Positions 19,918-30,899 of a DNA stretch of 64,000 nt are shown piece after piece; the first letter of the stretch is position 1; every line of letters starts with the position of its first letter. Where the stretch lies: assembly GCF_022539505.1 (NCBI RefSeq), contig NC_061508.1, forward strand, positions 98,125,276 to 98,189,275. Reading direction: 5' to 3'. Source of the stretch: Lolium rigidum (lineage: Eukaryota; Streptophyta; Magnoliopsida; Poales; Poaceae). Under the pieces are notes generated by a model. It had not been told where the DNA came from and did not search any database. It saw only the letters and a program-made list of their open reading frames with translations. The position numbers and the translations under genes are program-made.

Positions 19918-21449
19918 GACAAGGCGATTTTCGCCCCAGAAATAAAACAAAAAATGCACGCTGACGATTGCAGTTGCGTTTACAGCGGGGAGGGAGACGG
20001 CCGTCCTCGTCCACTTGCACATGCGGCTGTCGGCTCCTCCAGGAATCTCTCCGCCTCCCTCGCCAATTGCCATGCCCACGGCCATGGCCGTCCGCACTAT
20101 CGAGCCCAAGTAAGTACCACTGTACGTCTCATACACCCCGTACCCCTGCCTCTGCCTCAGCCTTGGGGAGAAGGAAGATGCCGTTCCCCTCTCTCTCTCA
20201 AGCCCAATAATGGCGTTGCCAAAACAGGAGGGGCGAGACCTATTCCTCAGCGGCAGCAGCAGCATGCCGTAACCGCAGAAACTGCAACAGACCATGTGAT
20301 CTGAAGCCAGGGCAACTCAGCTCTTCCGATTCTTCCTCCCCATCACACTCACACTCAGGCGAGATCCATGGATCGCCCAACACGCACGCAACGCACCTCC
20401 CCTCACGACTTCCCCTTCCTGCTCCGGTGGATCTGCTCAACGCCTGATATCATGGCGCATGCCCGGAGTTAACTGAACCAACTGAAGAAGCGCCAGATTT
20501 CGCGAATCGGGGAGTGACCGAGCAAGGCTTGACGGACAGTGGCGGTGGGGGCATGTGATGCTGCTGCCGCCATCAACAGCAACCCAGAGAAAGAATTGCA
20601 GGGAAAAACCTATGTCATGTTCTTCTCATGAATGGAAGATTCTCTGCTGCTGCAGATCTTCTTCTCCTTCCCCCATCTCTCGCGCCGGTGCCGGCTGGGA
20701 CAAAAGAACCCGAAGTACAGCCCACCCCATCCCATCCACCTCACGATTTCTTCCTCCCCTGCTCACGCGATACATACTTCTCCCTCCGTGCAGACCATTC
20801 TGATCAAGAAAAGATCTGATTTTTATCTTCCCCTCCAAGACCCAAGGCGCGTTCTTGCTTCTGGAATCATCAACGGCTTGAAGCCACTAACTTGGCTGAA
20901 TTCAGTTACATTGTGACCAAATCTGCTCTTTAATTCCCCCTGGAAGACCCTATAGACGCAATGATCTACTTGGATCAACAGCTTAAAGGCGCCAACTTGA
21001 CCGGATTCAGTTAAATTCAGCGAAATCTTTCTTTGCTCTTCAGGTTCACACTTCAGAAGAGGAGTGTGCTGGCTCCACCCAAAGCGTCCGCCTTTGTCAG
21101 GCTCTTCTCCACATGTCCAAAATTCGACCTGCACTTGGCACAAGAATCGAAGCTCTCTTGTTTCAAAATTAAAAAAAGGGGAATCGAAGCTCTAGACAAG
21201 AAACTGGATAAAGCATCAGAACTGAGACGGTTTCTGAGAACTGTTAGCTTATATAACAGTTGGTAAATTCACAAGATCTCTCCGGGAAATCCTATTACAT
21301 CCATACTCCCTATATTATATATAAATAACAATCTTTTCGATTCTACAATTTCTGCTTCACACAAACCCACTAGAAATCCAAGAAGAAAGGGAAAAAAACC
21401 AATAGGTTAAATCACGCGTTATTTGTACTAGAGATTGTGCCGTGGCCGT
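19918..21449. other. Intergenic downstream of SMR copy 1
   Basis: Mixed composition, with no complete gene recognised. A short plus-strand segment with ATG at 20072 and a consensus splice donor GTAAGT at 20110 could be a small first exon, but I found no convincing downstream exon. Several open frames here are GC-driven. Confidence 0.4.
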
Positions 21450-21551
21450 GGAAACCAAGAAACCAAGAAAGAGAGGCGGAAGAGGAACACAAGAACTCCA
21501 AGAATGAACAATTGCACCCGTGGAGCCTGCGAATTCCGATCGGCCGCGGGC

Positions 21552-22040
21552 TTACAGCGCCGATCCGTCGGCCCGCGCGGGCCCGCACCTCGGGCGGCAG
21601 GGGACCAGGCACGGCGGCGCGCGGATCCGCTTCTTGGGCGGCAGCGACATGAACACGGCGGAGAGGTCGCGCGGGGCGTCGAAGTACACCAGCGGCCGCT
21701 TCGGGGATGGCCGCGTCGTGGCCAAAGCCGTCGGCTTCCTTGGCGCGGGAGGGCACTCGGTCGGCGGCAGCAGCCTGCTCTCCTCCGACGTCGGCGTTCT
21801 TGGCTCCGCCTCCTCCTCCTCCTCCTCGCCCGCCGCAGCCGTCGGCGTCCTGGACTCCGCCACCACCTCCTCCTCGTCCTCCGCCCCCGCCGCGGCCCGC
21901 AGATGTTCCGCCTCCGGCGGTGTCGAAAGGAAGGCCGACGACACGTGCTCCGGCGCAGTCCCAGGCTCAGCCGCCGCCTCCCTCGTCCTGATCGGCGTCA
22001 GCGCCGGCAGGAGGACGTCGCCCGCGTCCGGAGACCCCAT
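21552..22040 (-). CDS. SMR: SIAMESE-related cyclin-dependent kinase inhibitor, copy 1
   Basis: Intact, intronless 162-residue ORF. Acidic and Ala/Pro-rich N-terminal half; then TPTSEES (82-88) and CPPAPRKP (96-103), the paired motif that defines SIM/SMR proteins, followed by VYFDAPRDLSAVF (118-130), corresponding to the conserved aromatic/acidic block near the C-terminus, and a basic PPKKRIR. SMR proteins bind CDK-cyclin complexes in the nucleus, stopping mitosis and promoting endoreduplication, often in response to stress. The ATG at 22040 is chosen because copy 2 begins at the matching codon. TATA-like CTATTTAA lies about 160 bp upstream (22198-22205). An Ala/Glu-rich insertion (about 45-78) makes it 13 residues longer than copy 2. 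The subgroup within SMR is not assigned. Confidence 0.8.
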   Translation of the reverse strand: MGSPDAGDVLLPALTPIRTREAAAEPGTAPEHVSSAFLSTPPEAEHLRAAAGAEDEEEVVAESRTPTAAAGEEEEEEAEPRTPTSEESRLLPPTECPPAPRKPTALATTRPSPKRPLVYFDAPRDLSAVFMSLPPKKRIRAPPCLVPCRPRCGPARADGSAL

Positions 22041-22179
22041 CTGGCGCGGTGAATTCTGGGTTTGCGTGTGGGGATGGGGATCGAGGTCGTTGGGTGGGTG
22101 CAGGAGAGGAGGGGAGAAGAGAGGCCGGCGGGTGGAGAACTTCGGTTGGGAGGAGAGATGAGGAGGACAGGAACCGAAG

Positions 22180-22207
22180 GCGGTCGCGCCAAGGCAGTTA
22201 AATAGCC
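22180..22207 (-). promoter_or_regulatory. Core promoter block of SMR copy 1
   Basis: On the minus strand it reads CTATTTAACTGCCTTGGCGC. It is almost identical to the block at the same distance from copy 2 (53950-53970), while surrounding upstream sequence differs more. It contains a TATA-like motif and, 13 bp further, TTGGCGC, close to the E2F site TTTSSCGC. Confidence 0.55.
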
Positions 22208-23535
22208 AGACTCCAGAGAGAGAAGGAGATTAAACGGCTTGGGTGGGGTAAGTTGAATTTAATGCCTTATTACCTTTGGGGCTTTGGCTTGCCTTTTCCT
22301 TAAAAAAAGTTGAAAGGAAAATAAAAGATAAAATGGTATTAATTTCCCACCGTCAGATCAGGATTGCCTTTCGGTGTCCTATCATTTGGTGGATCCAAGG
22401 TTGTTTTTGCCTATTTTTTCATGGCATGTATTTGCCTACTTTCGAAACAAGATACTACAAACATTTCGGATATTTTATAGTTGTCTAGATATTTTTTAGA
22501 TATCGTTCAACTAAGTTGGTACACTATTGGGCTCATAAAGACTTTGCATTCTTTGACAACAAAAAAACTGCACATACACATGCAAATGTCACAAATCATG
22601 TACCCCTAAATTTGTGTAGTATTTAGACGAAAAAGCATAATAACCAAATTATGTAGTTTTACCAACATGGAACTGCAATTAACTCATCCAGATACTAACG
22701 TGCCTAAGACATTTACATAAAAAAGATGAGCAATCCCTAGAAAATAACGAGAGTGCCCAAATCGGGAACATTGACACCTTTTTTTTTGCAGGGCCGATTG
22801 TGTGTTCTCAATTTGTGTTTTCCAAATAAAAACAACAAATGTTATGCAGCCTTTTGTAAATCTTTATGTTTGCATGCTTTTGAAACAGAGAAAACTTATG
22901 ATAATTCCTGTTGAGTAGATTCGTTTTAGAACTCGTTTACCTAAGCTTGTACATTATTGTGTTAAAAGATAATGTATTTACGTGCTTTGGAACAAAAAAA
23001 ATCATTTTTTACTTTACGTTTGTCTAAATTTTAAAAATCTCATTCAGCTAAGCTGGTAGAAATATTCGGCTGAAAAAAATTACTTGCACAATTTAGAGGC
23101 TAAAACAACTACTCATTTGAGGGAGAGGGGGTACAAATCGGCGATCCTTAGGGTAGCCTCCAACCCTCTTCGGTCATATCAAATGAATGGAATTTCAAAA
23201 ATCACCTCACCCACTAGAAATTTAGTTCATTATTCGACTACTAAGGATGGTTAGAGGTTACACTATGGATCACGAATTTGCATCCCTATGCTGCACACTC
23301 ACCTAAGAATTTGGTAAATCGTAGTATTCACTTGCAATTCTGTTTAACTTATCCTAAAAGCTCGGTACCGAAAGGATGCTATTTTAGAAACATGATGTTG
23401 CAATCATCTTCTTAATTTATATGTGATGTGAGGATGGTTAGATGTCTCACTACACACAAAAAAAGTGGTCAAGGCAGTTTCTACAAACATATCAAAGATA
23501 TGGCTGTGAAATCCGAAAAACAAAGTGTACCTAGA
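22208..23535. other. AT-rich upstream region of SMR copy 1
   Basis: No gene. Related units containing CTAAG(C/T)TTGTACA-like cores recur at about 22505, 22932 and 23039. The part from about 23040 aligns with about 54060-54420 upstream of SMR copy 2. Confidence 0.55.
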
Positions 23536-23763
23536 TACCCCCTCTGCCGCAGTGGAGGTGGTGCACACATTTTTCAAGATTTAAATTTGACCAACCAAAC
23601 TTCAATTATATGTTACACATGTTACACCATTAAATCCGGATTTGAATAAAGTTTATAATGGTGTAATTTTTGTAACAATCCACAAAAAATTAATTTGTCA
23701 AAATAGTTGACAAAGTTTGGACACGCAAAATAAGGTGCCACCTCCATTTGGACGGAGGGAGTA
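23536..23763. mobile_element. Stowaway-like MITE with long inverted ends
   Basis: TA-flanked, 228 bp. Ends: TACCCCCTCTGCCGCAGTGG and, on the other strand, TACTCCCTCCGTCCAAATGG, followed by the shared GAGGTGG. Confidence 0.8.
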
Positions 23764-25428
23764 CATTGTTGTATAATGTCTGATCCGAAGCATTGAACGA
23801 ACCATATTATACATTCTCAACTTTTGCAAAGTTGTGTGTTCCAAATGAAATCCTTGACAATTGTTTGTGTATGTCACAATATACACAAAAGTACAACAAC
23901 AAAAAAGGTAAATTCTGAATGTACTTTCCAACACAGATTCAGCCGTATTAATTTTCAGGAGTATATTAGTACGAGTAGTCAATTTTATTACTATGATCCC
24001 AAAACTATAGCTTTTGCAGGACCAGAGTAAAAACATTCCCACTATAGTTGCAGATAATTAATGCATAGGTTAATATTTCCCATGTAGGCATGAAGGTTGC
24101 CAGAAGCATGTTGAGCGGGCATGGAAATGGTGCCCCCGCCCAGAGCACAAATGTGGTGAACCCAATGATTTCCTGTGATAGAAAGATGAAAACTTTGGAG
24201 TCCGGGGGGAGCAAGCAAGGCATGTAGGGAAGGCAATGATGGCGTGAGCTCAGGAGGAATAAACATTTGGGGAGGAGGCAATCCAGAGGCACGCAGGCCA
24301 TGCAGCACGCACGCAAGGCATGGCAGTCCAGGGACAATCGGAGCAGCTATCGACGACAGCTTCGGGAGATTGCAGTTGGTTGCAGAGAATGGCCGGTTAT
24401 ATAAATGAGCCATTGATTTCGAGGCATAATTGAGCGAGCCACATGACATCTCGTCCATTTTTATGGCGTGGAAGTGACATTCCACCCGTGCAGGGGCCTC
24501 CCCTGTTTGTAGATTTTGCTTTCCTGCGATGGATATGGATCGAGTGGCTAGCGCCTCTCACCTTTTCTTTTCATTTCTATGTGGGCTACCTAGCTACAAC
24601 TAGATTAGATGGGACGATTCTGCGGAGACAAACGTGGAGGAGATTCAAATTCATTGGGGGTAGGGTTTGCGTAGACGCAAGCGTAGGAATATAATGTAGC
24701 GCCAACTAACTGACCCGCGATAGGCCTGGCACCGGTCGACGCGTACAAGTACCGCACTAGTACGTGACAGCGATCACACGTAGTAGCTCCACTAATGCTT
24801 TGCTGTTTCAGATTTAATTTCGACAGTAAAATTAACCTGCAGAGAATAGTAAACAGTGCGATAAAACAATGACCGTACTTCCGATCAGGGGCAGGGGAAA
24901 GGCCCTCCAATTATGACGAAACTACACCGACTGCCATTGGCTTGGATGAGAAGGAAAAGATAGGGAGGACCAGATCTCTTCTTTGTCTCCCTTGTTCCTC
25001 CTTCCGCACGGATCCACCGCAAGCCCAAGTTCGCTGGCGGAAACAAAAGGCTGATCATGCCCACATGGGGCCTCTTGCCTTCCGAGGGTCTATTGGTAGT
25101 AGGGTCTCTCGCTCTCTAATCCAGTGTGTACTATGTGCATTTGATTAATCACCTTTGCTTTGGACAGCCTTTCGCACTGATTAGTTTTCAATTCACAATT
25201 ATGGCGTAACAATTACTACCACCGCTGTTGATGACAAAAGTGAGCCATGCAGCTTGGAATGGAGGGAGTAGTGAGTTGTACCGTTACAATGGCTATCTAA
25301 TGCATGCTTAATTTGCTCTCAGTTAAGACGCCAAACAATAGCAGACGTAACGATTGCCATGTAGGTAAATCGCATTACGAATGAGCTAGTCATGCCTTCC
25401 CGATTCTGCAAGGCCTCTGATTTTAGTA
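23764..25428. other. Far upstream region of SMR copy 1
   Basis: Non-coding as far as I can tell; collinear with 55.0-56.8 kb except for an extra segment of about 200 bp (about 24915-25120) absent from the right copy. Open frames at 24005-24485 (minus) show no family motif. Confidence 0.55.
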
Positions 25429-26616
25429 CTCCCTCTCCACACTCTCATAAATAGTTGTTTCTTATAAAGAGAATATATTAATATTAAGAAGATAACGCAA
25501 CAATAAAATGTTGTACAAATTAGTGATCCACCATCCAAAAACTAAAAAAATAAAAACAAAAAAGATCATGTGGAAGTGATCAGAGACTCATACCAACATG
25601 AACAAACCACCACCATTTGTGACATCTAGACTGCGCATAAGGGTTCCGCAAAATAAACACTTCAGTTCACAAGTGCTGTCATCGCTCTGTCCAACCATAA
25701 AGGCTAGATCATGGGTTTTCGACCCGAAGAGGTCAGATCTCCACACAATATCTTCAGCAAGTAAACGACTACAACACTTTCAATGCCAAATACGGTCAAC
25801 GAAGGCCAGACCAAGGGTTTTCACCCCGGAAACCAAGACGCGGAGCTTAAAGAGCACCACCAAAAATGAACTCATCCTATGACACCTCCCCCACTTGCCG
25901 AGATGCTGCAGCTTGCCAACTGGCTAATATTCATCATGTGCATGGTTCCGATAACGTATGGACACAATGAGCAGCGGATCATCGTCTTCTCCCGCATATC
26001 CACCGCGATTACTCCATGCGGAAGCCGCCGCCACTAGGCGGCCTCGACTCAACACGATCATGCAAGATAATACCTTTGGAGGCTAACCAATCTTCAAGCA
26101 CGACCACCTTGAATCCCCACATCAACACCTTGAGGTCTGGGACATGGAGGTGCCTATGCTGATGTTTCCAAAATGGTTACAACTTCCGGTTGAGAATCAC
26201 CAAACACCCAAGAACGCGACCTTCTATGGCGTTGGTGAAGCATCCACATCAACGGAGCGCGTCATGGCTGATTAGGAGGGAAGAGGCGGCGTCCTAGGTA
26301 GCACGAGCTTACCAGGATCTCGTGAGGGCGCCCCTAGTGTGAGGGTGCCCCTAGGCTGGAAAGAGCCGCCGCATGTGCCGTGGGAACCTCGAGGTTTAAC
26401 GACAACATGGCCGAGTGATCTTGGAGGTGATCGCCAATGCGATCTAGTAGTCCGAGACGGGGATGAGAAGTAGCAAGCACCGCAAGCGTTGCCCATTGAC
26501 ATACGCACACCAGGAGCCTCACACCGCCTTCCTTCACCAACCCACGTGAGGCGGCCTCCCCCAGCACAAGAACACCACTCCATCCTTCGGTACTGGGGCT
26601 GCCGCCACTGTGGGTA
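25429..26616. repeat. Unclassified repeat; part shared with 57.1-57.3 kb
   Basis: A stretch at 26370-26600 aligns with 57105-57310 in the same orientation (shared ACCTCGAGGTT, CACCAACCCAC and GAACACC blocks). It could be the outer part of the SMR duplication or an independent dispersed LINE-like repeat. Open frames here (25598-25882, 26272-26619) have no recognisable domain. Confidence 0.5.
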
Positions 26617-26679
26617 CACTACTAGGAAAATGCTTAGCCGTAAGAACGCTATCAGTGGCGCATCCCTATTTTGGTGCGC
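26617..26679 (+). mobile_element. CACTA transposon CA2, left end
   Basis: Begins CACTACTAGGAAAATGC after a possible 3-bp target copy GTA. Contains the subterminal motif CAGTGGCGCA, which recurs many times at 35004-35260 on the other side of the inserted GyB. Confidence 0.75.
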
Positions 26680-28147
26680 TGATACGTCTCCAACGTATCT
26701 ATAATTTCTGATGTTCCATGCTAGTTTTATGACAATACCTACATGTTTTGTTCATACTTTATGATGTTTTTATGCGTTTTCCGGAACTAACCTATTAACA
26801 AGATGTCGGAGTGCCAGTTCCTGTTTTGTGCTGTTTTTGGTTTCAGAAATCCTACACAGGAAATATTCTCGAAATTGGACGAAACGAACGCCCAGTGTCT
26901 TATTTTTCCACGGAGCTTCCAGAACATCGAAGAAGAGTCGAAGACGGGCAGCAGAGGGCCCACACCATAAGGCGGCGCGGGTGGCCCCCTGGCCGCGCCC
27001 AGATGTGGGGAGGGAGCCCCCTGGCTCCTCCGAGGCTGCCCTTCCGCCTATAAAGTCTCTCCGTCGCGAAAACCCTAAGAAGATAAGCCACGATACGAGA
27101 AAAGTTACGCAGCCGCCGCCATCACGAAGCCAAGTTCGGGGGACAGAAGTCTCTGTTCCGGCACGCCGCCGGGACGGGGAATTGCCCCCGGAATCCATCT
27201 CCATCGACACCACCGCCATCTTCATCGCCGCTGCTGTCTCCCATGATGAGGAGGGAGTATTTCTCCCCCGAGGCTGAGGGCTCTACCGGTAGCTATGTGG
27301 TTCATCTCTCTCTCCCATGGTGTGATCCTTATGTGATCATGAGCTTTGTATCACTATTAATCTATGTGCTACTCTAGTGATGTTATTAAAGTAGTCTATT
27401 CCTCCTCCATGATGTAATGTTGACACTGTGTGCATCATGTAGTACTTGGCGTAGGTTATGATTGTAATCTCTTGTAGATTATGAAGTTAACTATTACTAT
27501 GATACTATTGATGCGATCTATTCCCCCTTTCATAGCTATTGTTGACAGTGTGTATGCTATGTTAGTACTCGGTCTAAATTGCAACGGTCTATTATGCACT
27601 CTAGAGGTTACTTTAATATGAACTCCGGATGTTGTGGAGCTTGTTTAGTCCGGCTTGAGGTGTGCTTTTGTAGCCCTACACAATGAATGGTGTTTGTTAT
27701 CCAACAAGAGAGTGTAGAAAGTAGCATTTATTTATTCAGTTATGTGATCAATGTTGAGAGTGTTCACTAGTGAAAGTATGATCCCTAGGCCTTGTTTCTA
27801 AGCATTGAAACACCGTTTCCAACAAGTTCTGCTACATGTTTGCTTGCTGCCATTTTTATTTCAGATTGCAATTACTACCTACAATCATCCATATTACTTG
27901 TATTTCACTATCTCTTCGCCGAACTAGTGAACCTATACATCTGACAAGTGTATTAGGTGTGTTGGGAACACAAGAGACTTCTTGTATCTTAATTGCAGGG
28001 TTGCTTGAGAGGGGTATCTTTGACCTCTACCTCCCTGAGTTCGATAAACCTTGGGTGATTCACTTAAGGGAAACTTGCTGCTATTCTACAAACCTCTGCT
28101 CTTGGAGCCAACACTGTCTACAGGAATAGAAGCGTGCGTAGACATCA
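26680..28147 (+). repeat. GyB 5' LTR (1,468 bp)
   Basis: TGATACGTCTCC...CGTAGACATCA. Paired with 33528-34998. CCTATAAAGTC near 27045 is a plausible core promoter. Confidence 0.95.
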
Positions 28148-28158
28148 AGCTATTTTCA

Positions 28159-28175
28159 CGGCGCCGTTGTCGGGA
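28159..28175 (+). promoter_or_regulatory. GyB primer-binding site (tRNA-Asp type)
   Basis: CGGCGCCGTTGTCGGGA, 11 bp after the LTR, matches the plant tRNA-Asp 3' complement TGGCGCCGTTGCCGGGGA with three differences. Confidence 0.8.
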
Positions 28176-28321
28176 GGTAAGGTAAAAGGTATTCACATCC
28201 TCCGACTACTAAGCTATTTCCTAGCACTGTTGCTGGTGTGTGAGTGCTCGAAGCTATTTCCTTTAGATCCTGCAATTGCATCTTTTTGTTTCTTGTTTTT
28301 ATTTTTCACTAGTTAGGCATA

Positions 28322-29658
28322 ATGGACAACAACAGTGAGCTTTTTAATCTATTTCCTGAAATAAGACATGAATTATGTGATGCGAAAATTAAAAAACCTA
28401 TGGAACCTTATTTGCATGCTAGTAGCAATGTTATTAGTATGAACGCAATTACTGCTAATGCTATGGAGAAGTCTAAGCTTGGGAAGCTAGTTTTTATGAT
28501 CTTTTTAGCTTCCCATCTTTAGGGGAGAAAATTTGCTCTGATAATACTTTATCTCTCATATGCGATAACTCTAATGATGCTTGTGATATTTTAAATCCAC
28601 CTACTGAAAATATTCCTTTCAAGATACCTATGAAAATTATTGAACGTGTTGTGGATAACCGCTATGAAGGGGATGGAACTGTTCATCCTGGAGATCATTT
28701 ACTGTTTTTATATGAATTATGCGGGTTATTCAAGTGTGCAGGTATTTCTATGGATGAAGTTAGGAAGAAATTATTCTCTATGACGTTGTCTGGTAAAGCG
28801 GCGCATTGGTATAAACTGCTGAAGGATGGGCATTCTCTTGATTGGAAGGATATTGTGCCTCTATTTTATTCTAAATTCTATCCTCCAAGTGAAATTCACA
28901 AAGACCGAAACCGCATATATAATTTCTGGTCTCGTGATGGAGAGAGTATTGCCCAAGCATGGGGGAGATTGAAGTCTTTAATGCTCAAATGCCCCATTCA
29001 TGAGCTTCCTGGTAATATCATCATTGATAATTTCTATGCAAGACTTTCTTTTCAAGATAAAACCTTGCTGGATACTACTTGTTCTGGATCATTCACGCGC
29101 AATAAAGAAGAGTTTAAATGGGACCTTCTTGATCGGATTCAGGAGAACGCTGAAGATTGGGAGAACGACAAAGGTAAAGAATCAGGTATAAACTATGAAT
29201 ATGAATGCATTAAGTCTTTCATTGAAACTGTTGATTTTCAAGAGCTTAGTGCTAAATATGGTCTTGATCCTCAAATTATGGTCGATTGCTCTAGAGCCTT
29301 TGCTTCTCATATTAATGTTCCTAAAGAAAATTGGTACATGTATCATGAACCTTTTAAAGACACTTGCATGGAAAATGAAATTATTGCTAATGATTGCAAT
29401 AAACATGCTCAAACTTCTGAAAATGCTATTTCCTATAAGCATGTTAATTTTTGTGGAGTTCATAGACCTTGTGAAAAGAATAAAATTGAAGAAGAATATT
29501 GTATCCATCACAGGAATGAAAAAACTAGAAAGTGGTCTAGGGCTCTAGATGATCTTGGTAAAAAGTTTGTGCCCTCTATCCTTTTATTTGTGAACTTTGC
29601 CATAAAGTGGGTCATTTTAATTTTCAATGCTCCTCCAATGATAATTCGAACCTTATGA
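28322..29658 (+). pseudogene. GyB Gag
   Basis: The ATG at 28322 starts a short frame to 28522; after at least one frameshift the main gag frame runs 28630-29658 (342 residues). It contains a retrotransposon Gag core (GKAAHWYKLL at about residues 56-65, SIAQAWGRLKSL about 108). A CCHC zinc knuckle with C-x2-C-x4-H-x4-C spacing is encoded at 29589-29630 but in the frame of the following ORF, so a frameshift separates it from the Gag core. Gag would build the cytoplasmic particle that packages element RNA; this copy could not make an intact one. Confidence 0.8.
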
Positions 29659-30899
29659 GTGCTGCAAATTTATATTGTGATGATGAAATCACTCCTAATG
29701 AGCATGATGAACTTAATTTATTTTTGGAGTGCGAAGAGTTATTGAGAAAAAATTCTTTGGTGGATATGAGTGCTCTTGATATTAATAGTGTCCTGCATGG
29801 GTGTCTTTCTTATTGCATTGATAATTTCCACACAAATACTTACATACAAAATATTTTAGAAGATGACACTTTGCCAAAATATGATAGGACCGTTGTGTGT
29901 TTCGAACTTATTAATGAAAAGGAGGAATCCTCCCAAGTTTCTTCTATTGTTTCTGGAAATAAAGCAGGTTATGTGGAGAAGCCTCCCTTCAAACCTCTTC
30001 CTCCTAAAGAAGGGAACGAGGAGAAGGAAAAGAAGAAGAAGGGAACGAAGAAGAGGAAGAAGAGGGGGAATAATAAGAAAGAGGTAACGGCATATCCCCG
30101 CGTGTATGAGATAACGATAGGTAACCGTAAGTATGTTGCTCCTAAAGATTATTATGATAATGAATCTGAGTACAATGATCTTCCTATGCCCTTTACCCAT
30201 ATTAGTGATCATGATTTGGAAGAGCACACTACCTTTGATATTGGAAATCTCTTTGGTACTGATTATGAAAGTAATGATGTTAGCACTATTCATGTTCCCT
30301 CAAACATTGATATTGAAAGCTCTAAGATTGGGGATGTTGTGCTTGAAGATCCTATATTTGAGACCTTTACTTCTAGTGAAAATGATGATATTATATATTC
30401 TGGTTTAGATAATCATTATAGAGATGGATATGACACATGTTATAATTATCCTTATGAAACTTGTCATAGTTATGATGGGATTGCCAAAAACCATTCCCTT
30501 AGTATGCAACTTGTTTACCATGTTCAAATTCTTGATAATGATCCTGCTCCAATTACTATTAATGAGAAGAGTTTTTCTTATGCCAAAAATAATGATACTT
30601 TTATGCACATGAACCATGATAAGAATGTTTCATGTGATAGTTATATTGTTGAGTTTGTTCATGATGCTACTGAAAGTTATTACGAGAGAGGGAAACATGG
30701 TTATATGCATCTTAATAATATTAAGTTTCCCCTCTTTATGTTGAGAATCTTGAAGTTGCGCTTGTGTTGCCTTTTTATGCTTGTTGCTATGTGCTTTCAG
30801 TACTTGTTTCCTTACAAGATTCCTTTTCATAGGAAGTGGGTTAGGCTTAAATGTGTTTTGAATTTGCTTCTTGATGCTCTCTTTTACTTCAACTCTTAG
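29607..30899 (+). CDS. GyB second protein: Lys-rich, acidic, hydrophobic C-terminus
   Basis: Open for 430 codons to TAG at 30897. The frame includes the Gag zinc knuckle just upstream (29589-29630), so in the intact element this region was probably fused to Gag. Order: acidic region, a Lys/Arg-rich stretch (about residues 139-161, nuclear-signal-like), an Asp/Tyr/Asn-rich middle, the segment SYIVEFVHDATESYYERGK, and a strongly hydrophobic stretch (about 378-405) followed by a basic tail. GyC encodes the same C-terminal arrangement. No known domain recognised; the hydrophobic stretch could be a membrane anchor. It occupies the place where pol would be. Confidence 0.6.
   Translation: MGHFNFQCSSNDNSNLMSAANLYCDDEITPNEHDELNLFLECEELLRKNSLVDMSALDINSVLHGCLSYCIDNFHTNTYIQNILEDDTLPKYDRTVVCFELINEKEESSQVSSIVSGNKAGYVEKPPFKPLPPKEGNEEKEKKKKGTKKRKKRGNNKKEVTAYPRVYEITIGNRKYVAPKDYYDNESEYNDLPMPFTHISDHDLEEHTTFDIGNLFGTDYESNDVSTIHVPSNIDIESSKIGDVVLEDPIFETFTSSENDDIIYSGLDNHYRDGYDTCYNYPYETCHSYDGIAKNHSLSMQLVYHVQILDNDPAPITINEKSFSYAKNNDTFMHMNHDKNVSCDSYIVEFVHDATESYYERGKHGYMHLNNIKFPLFMLRILKLRLCCLFMLVAMCFQYLFPYKIPFHRKWVRLKCVLNLLLDALFYFNS

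Larger units (their letters stand above)
21450..25440. repeat. Segmental duplication, left copy
   Basis: Contains SMR copy 1 and about 3.4 kb upstream. Aligned landmarks in the same order and orientation as 53.2-56.8 kb: the SMR ORF, the TATA block, the CAACCCTC block near 23160/54180, CTTTTGCAAAGTTG (23821) against TTTTTGCGAAATTTG (55021), the block starting CAGATAATTAATGCATAGGT (24051/55690), and CACCTTTGCTTTGGACAGCC (25151/56541). Similarity may extend to 26600. Confidence 0.8.

Noticed and set aside
21435..22161. Long plus-strand ORFs opposite SMR copy 1 (205 and 213 codons), and similar ones at 53315-53969
   Set aside because: GC-rich antisense shadows of the SMR gene; Arg/Ser-rich low-complexity translations that are not conserved between copies as proteins.
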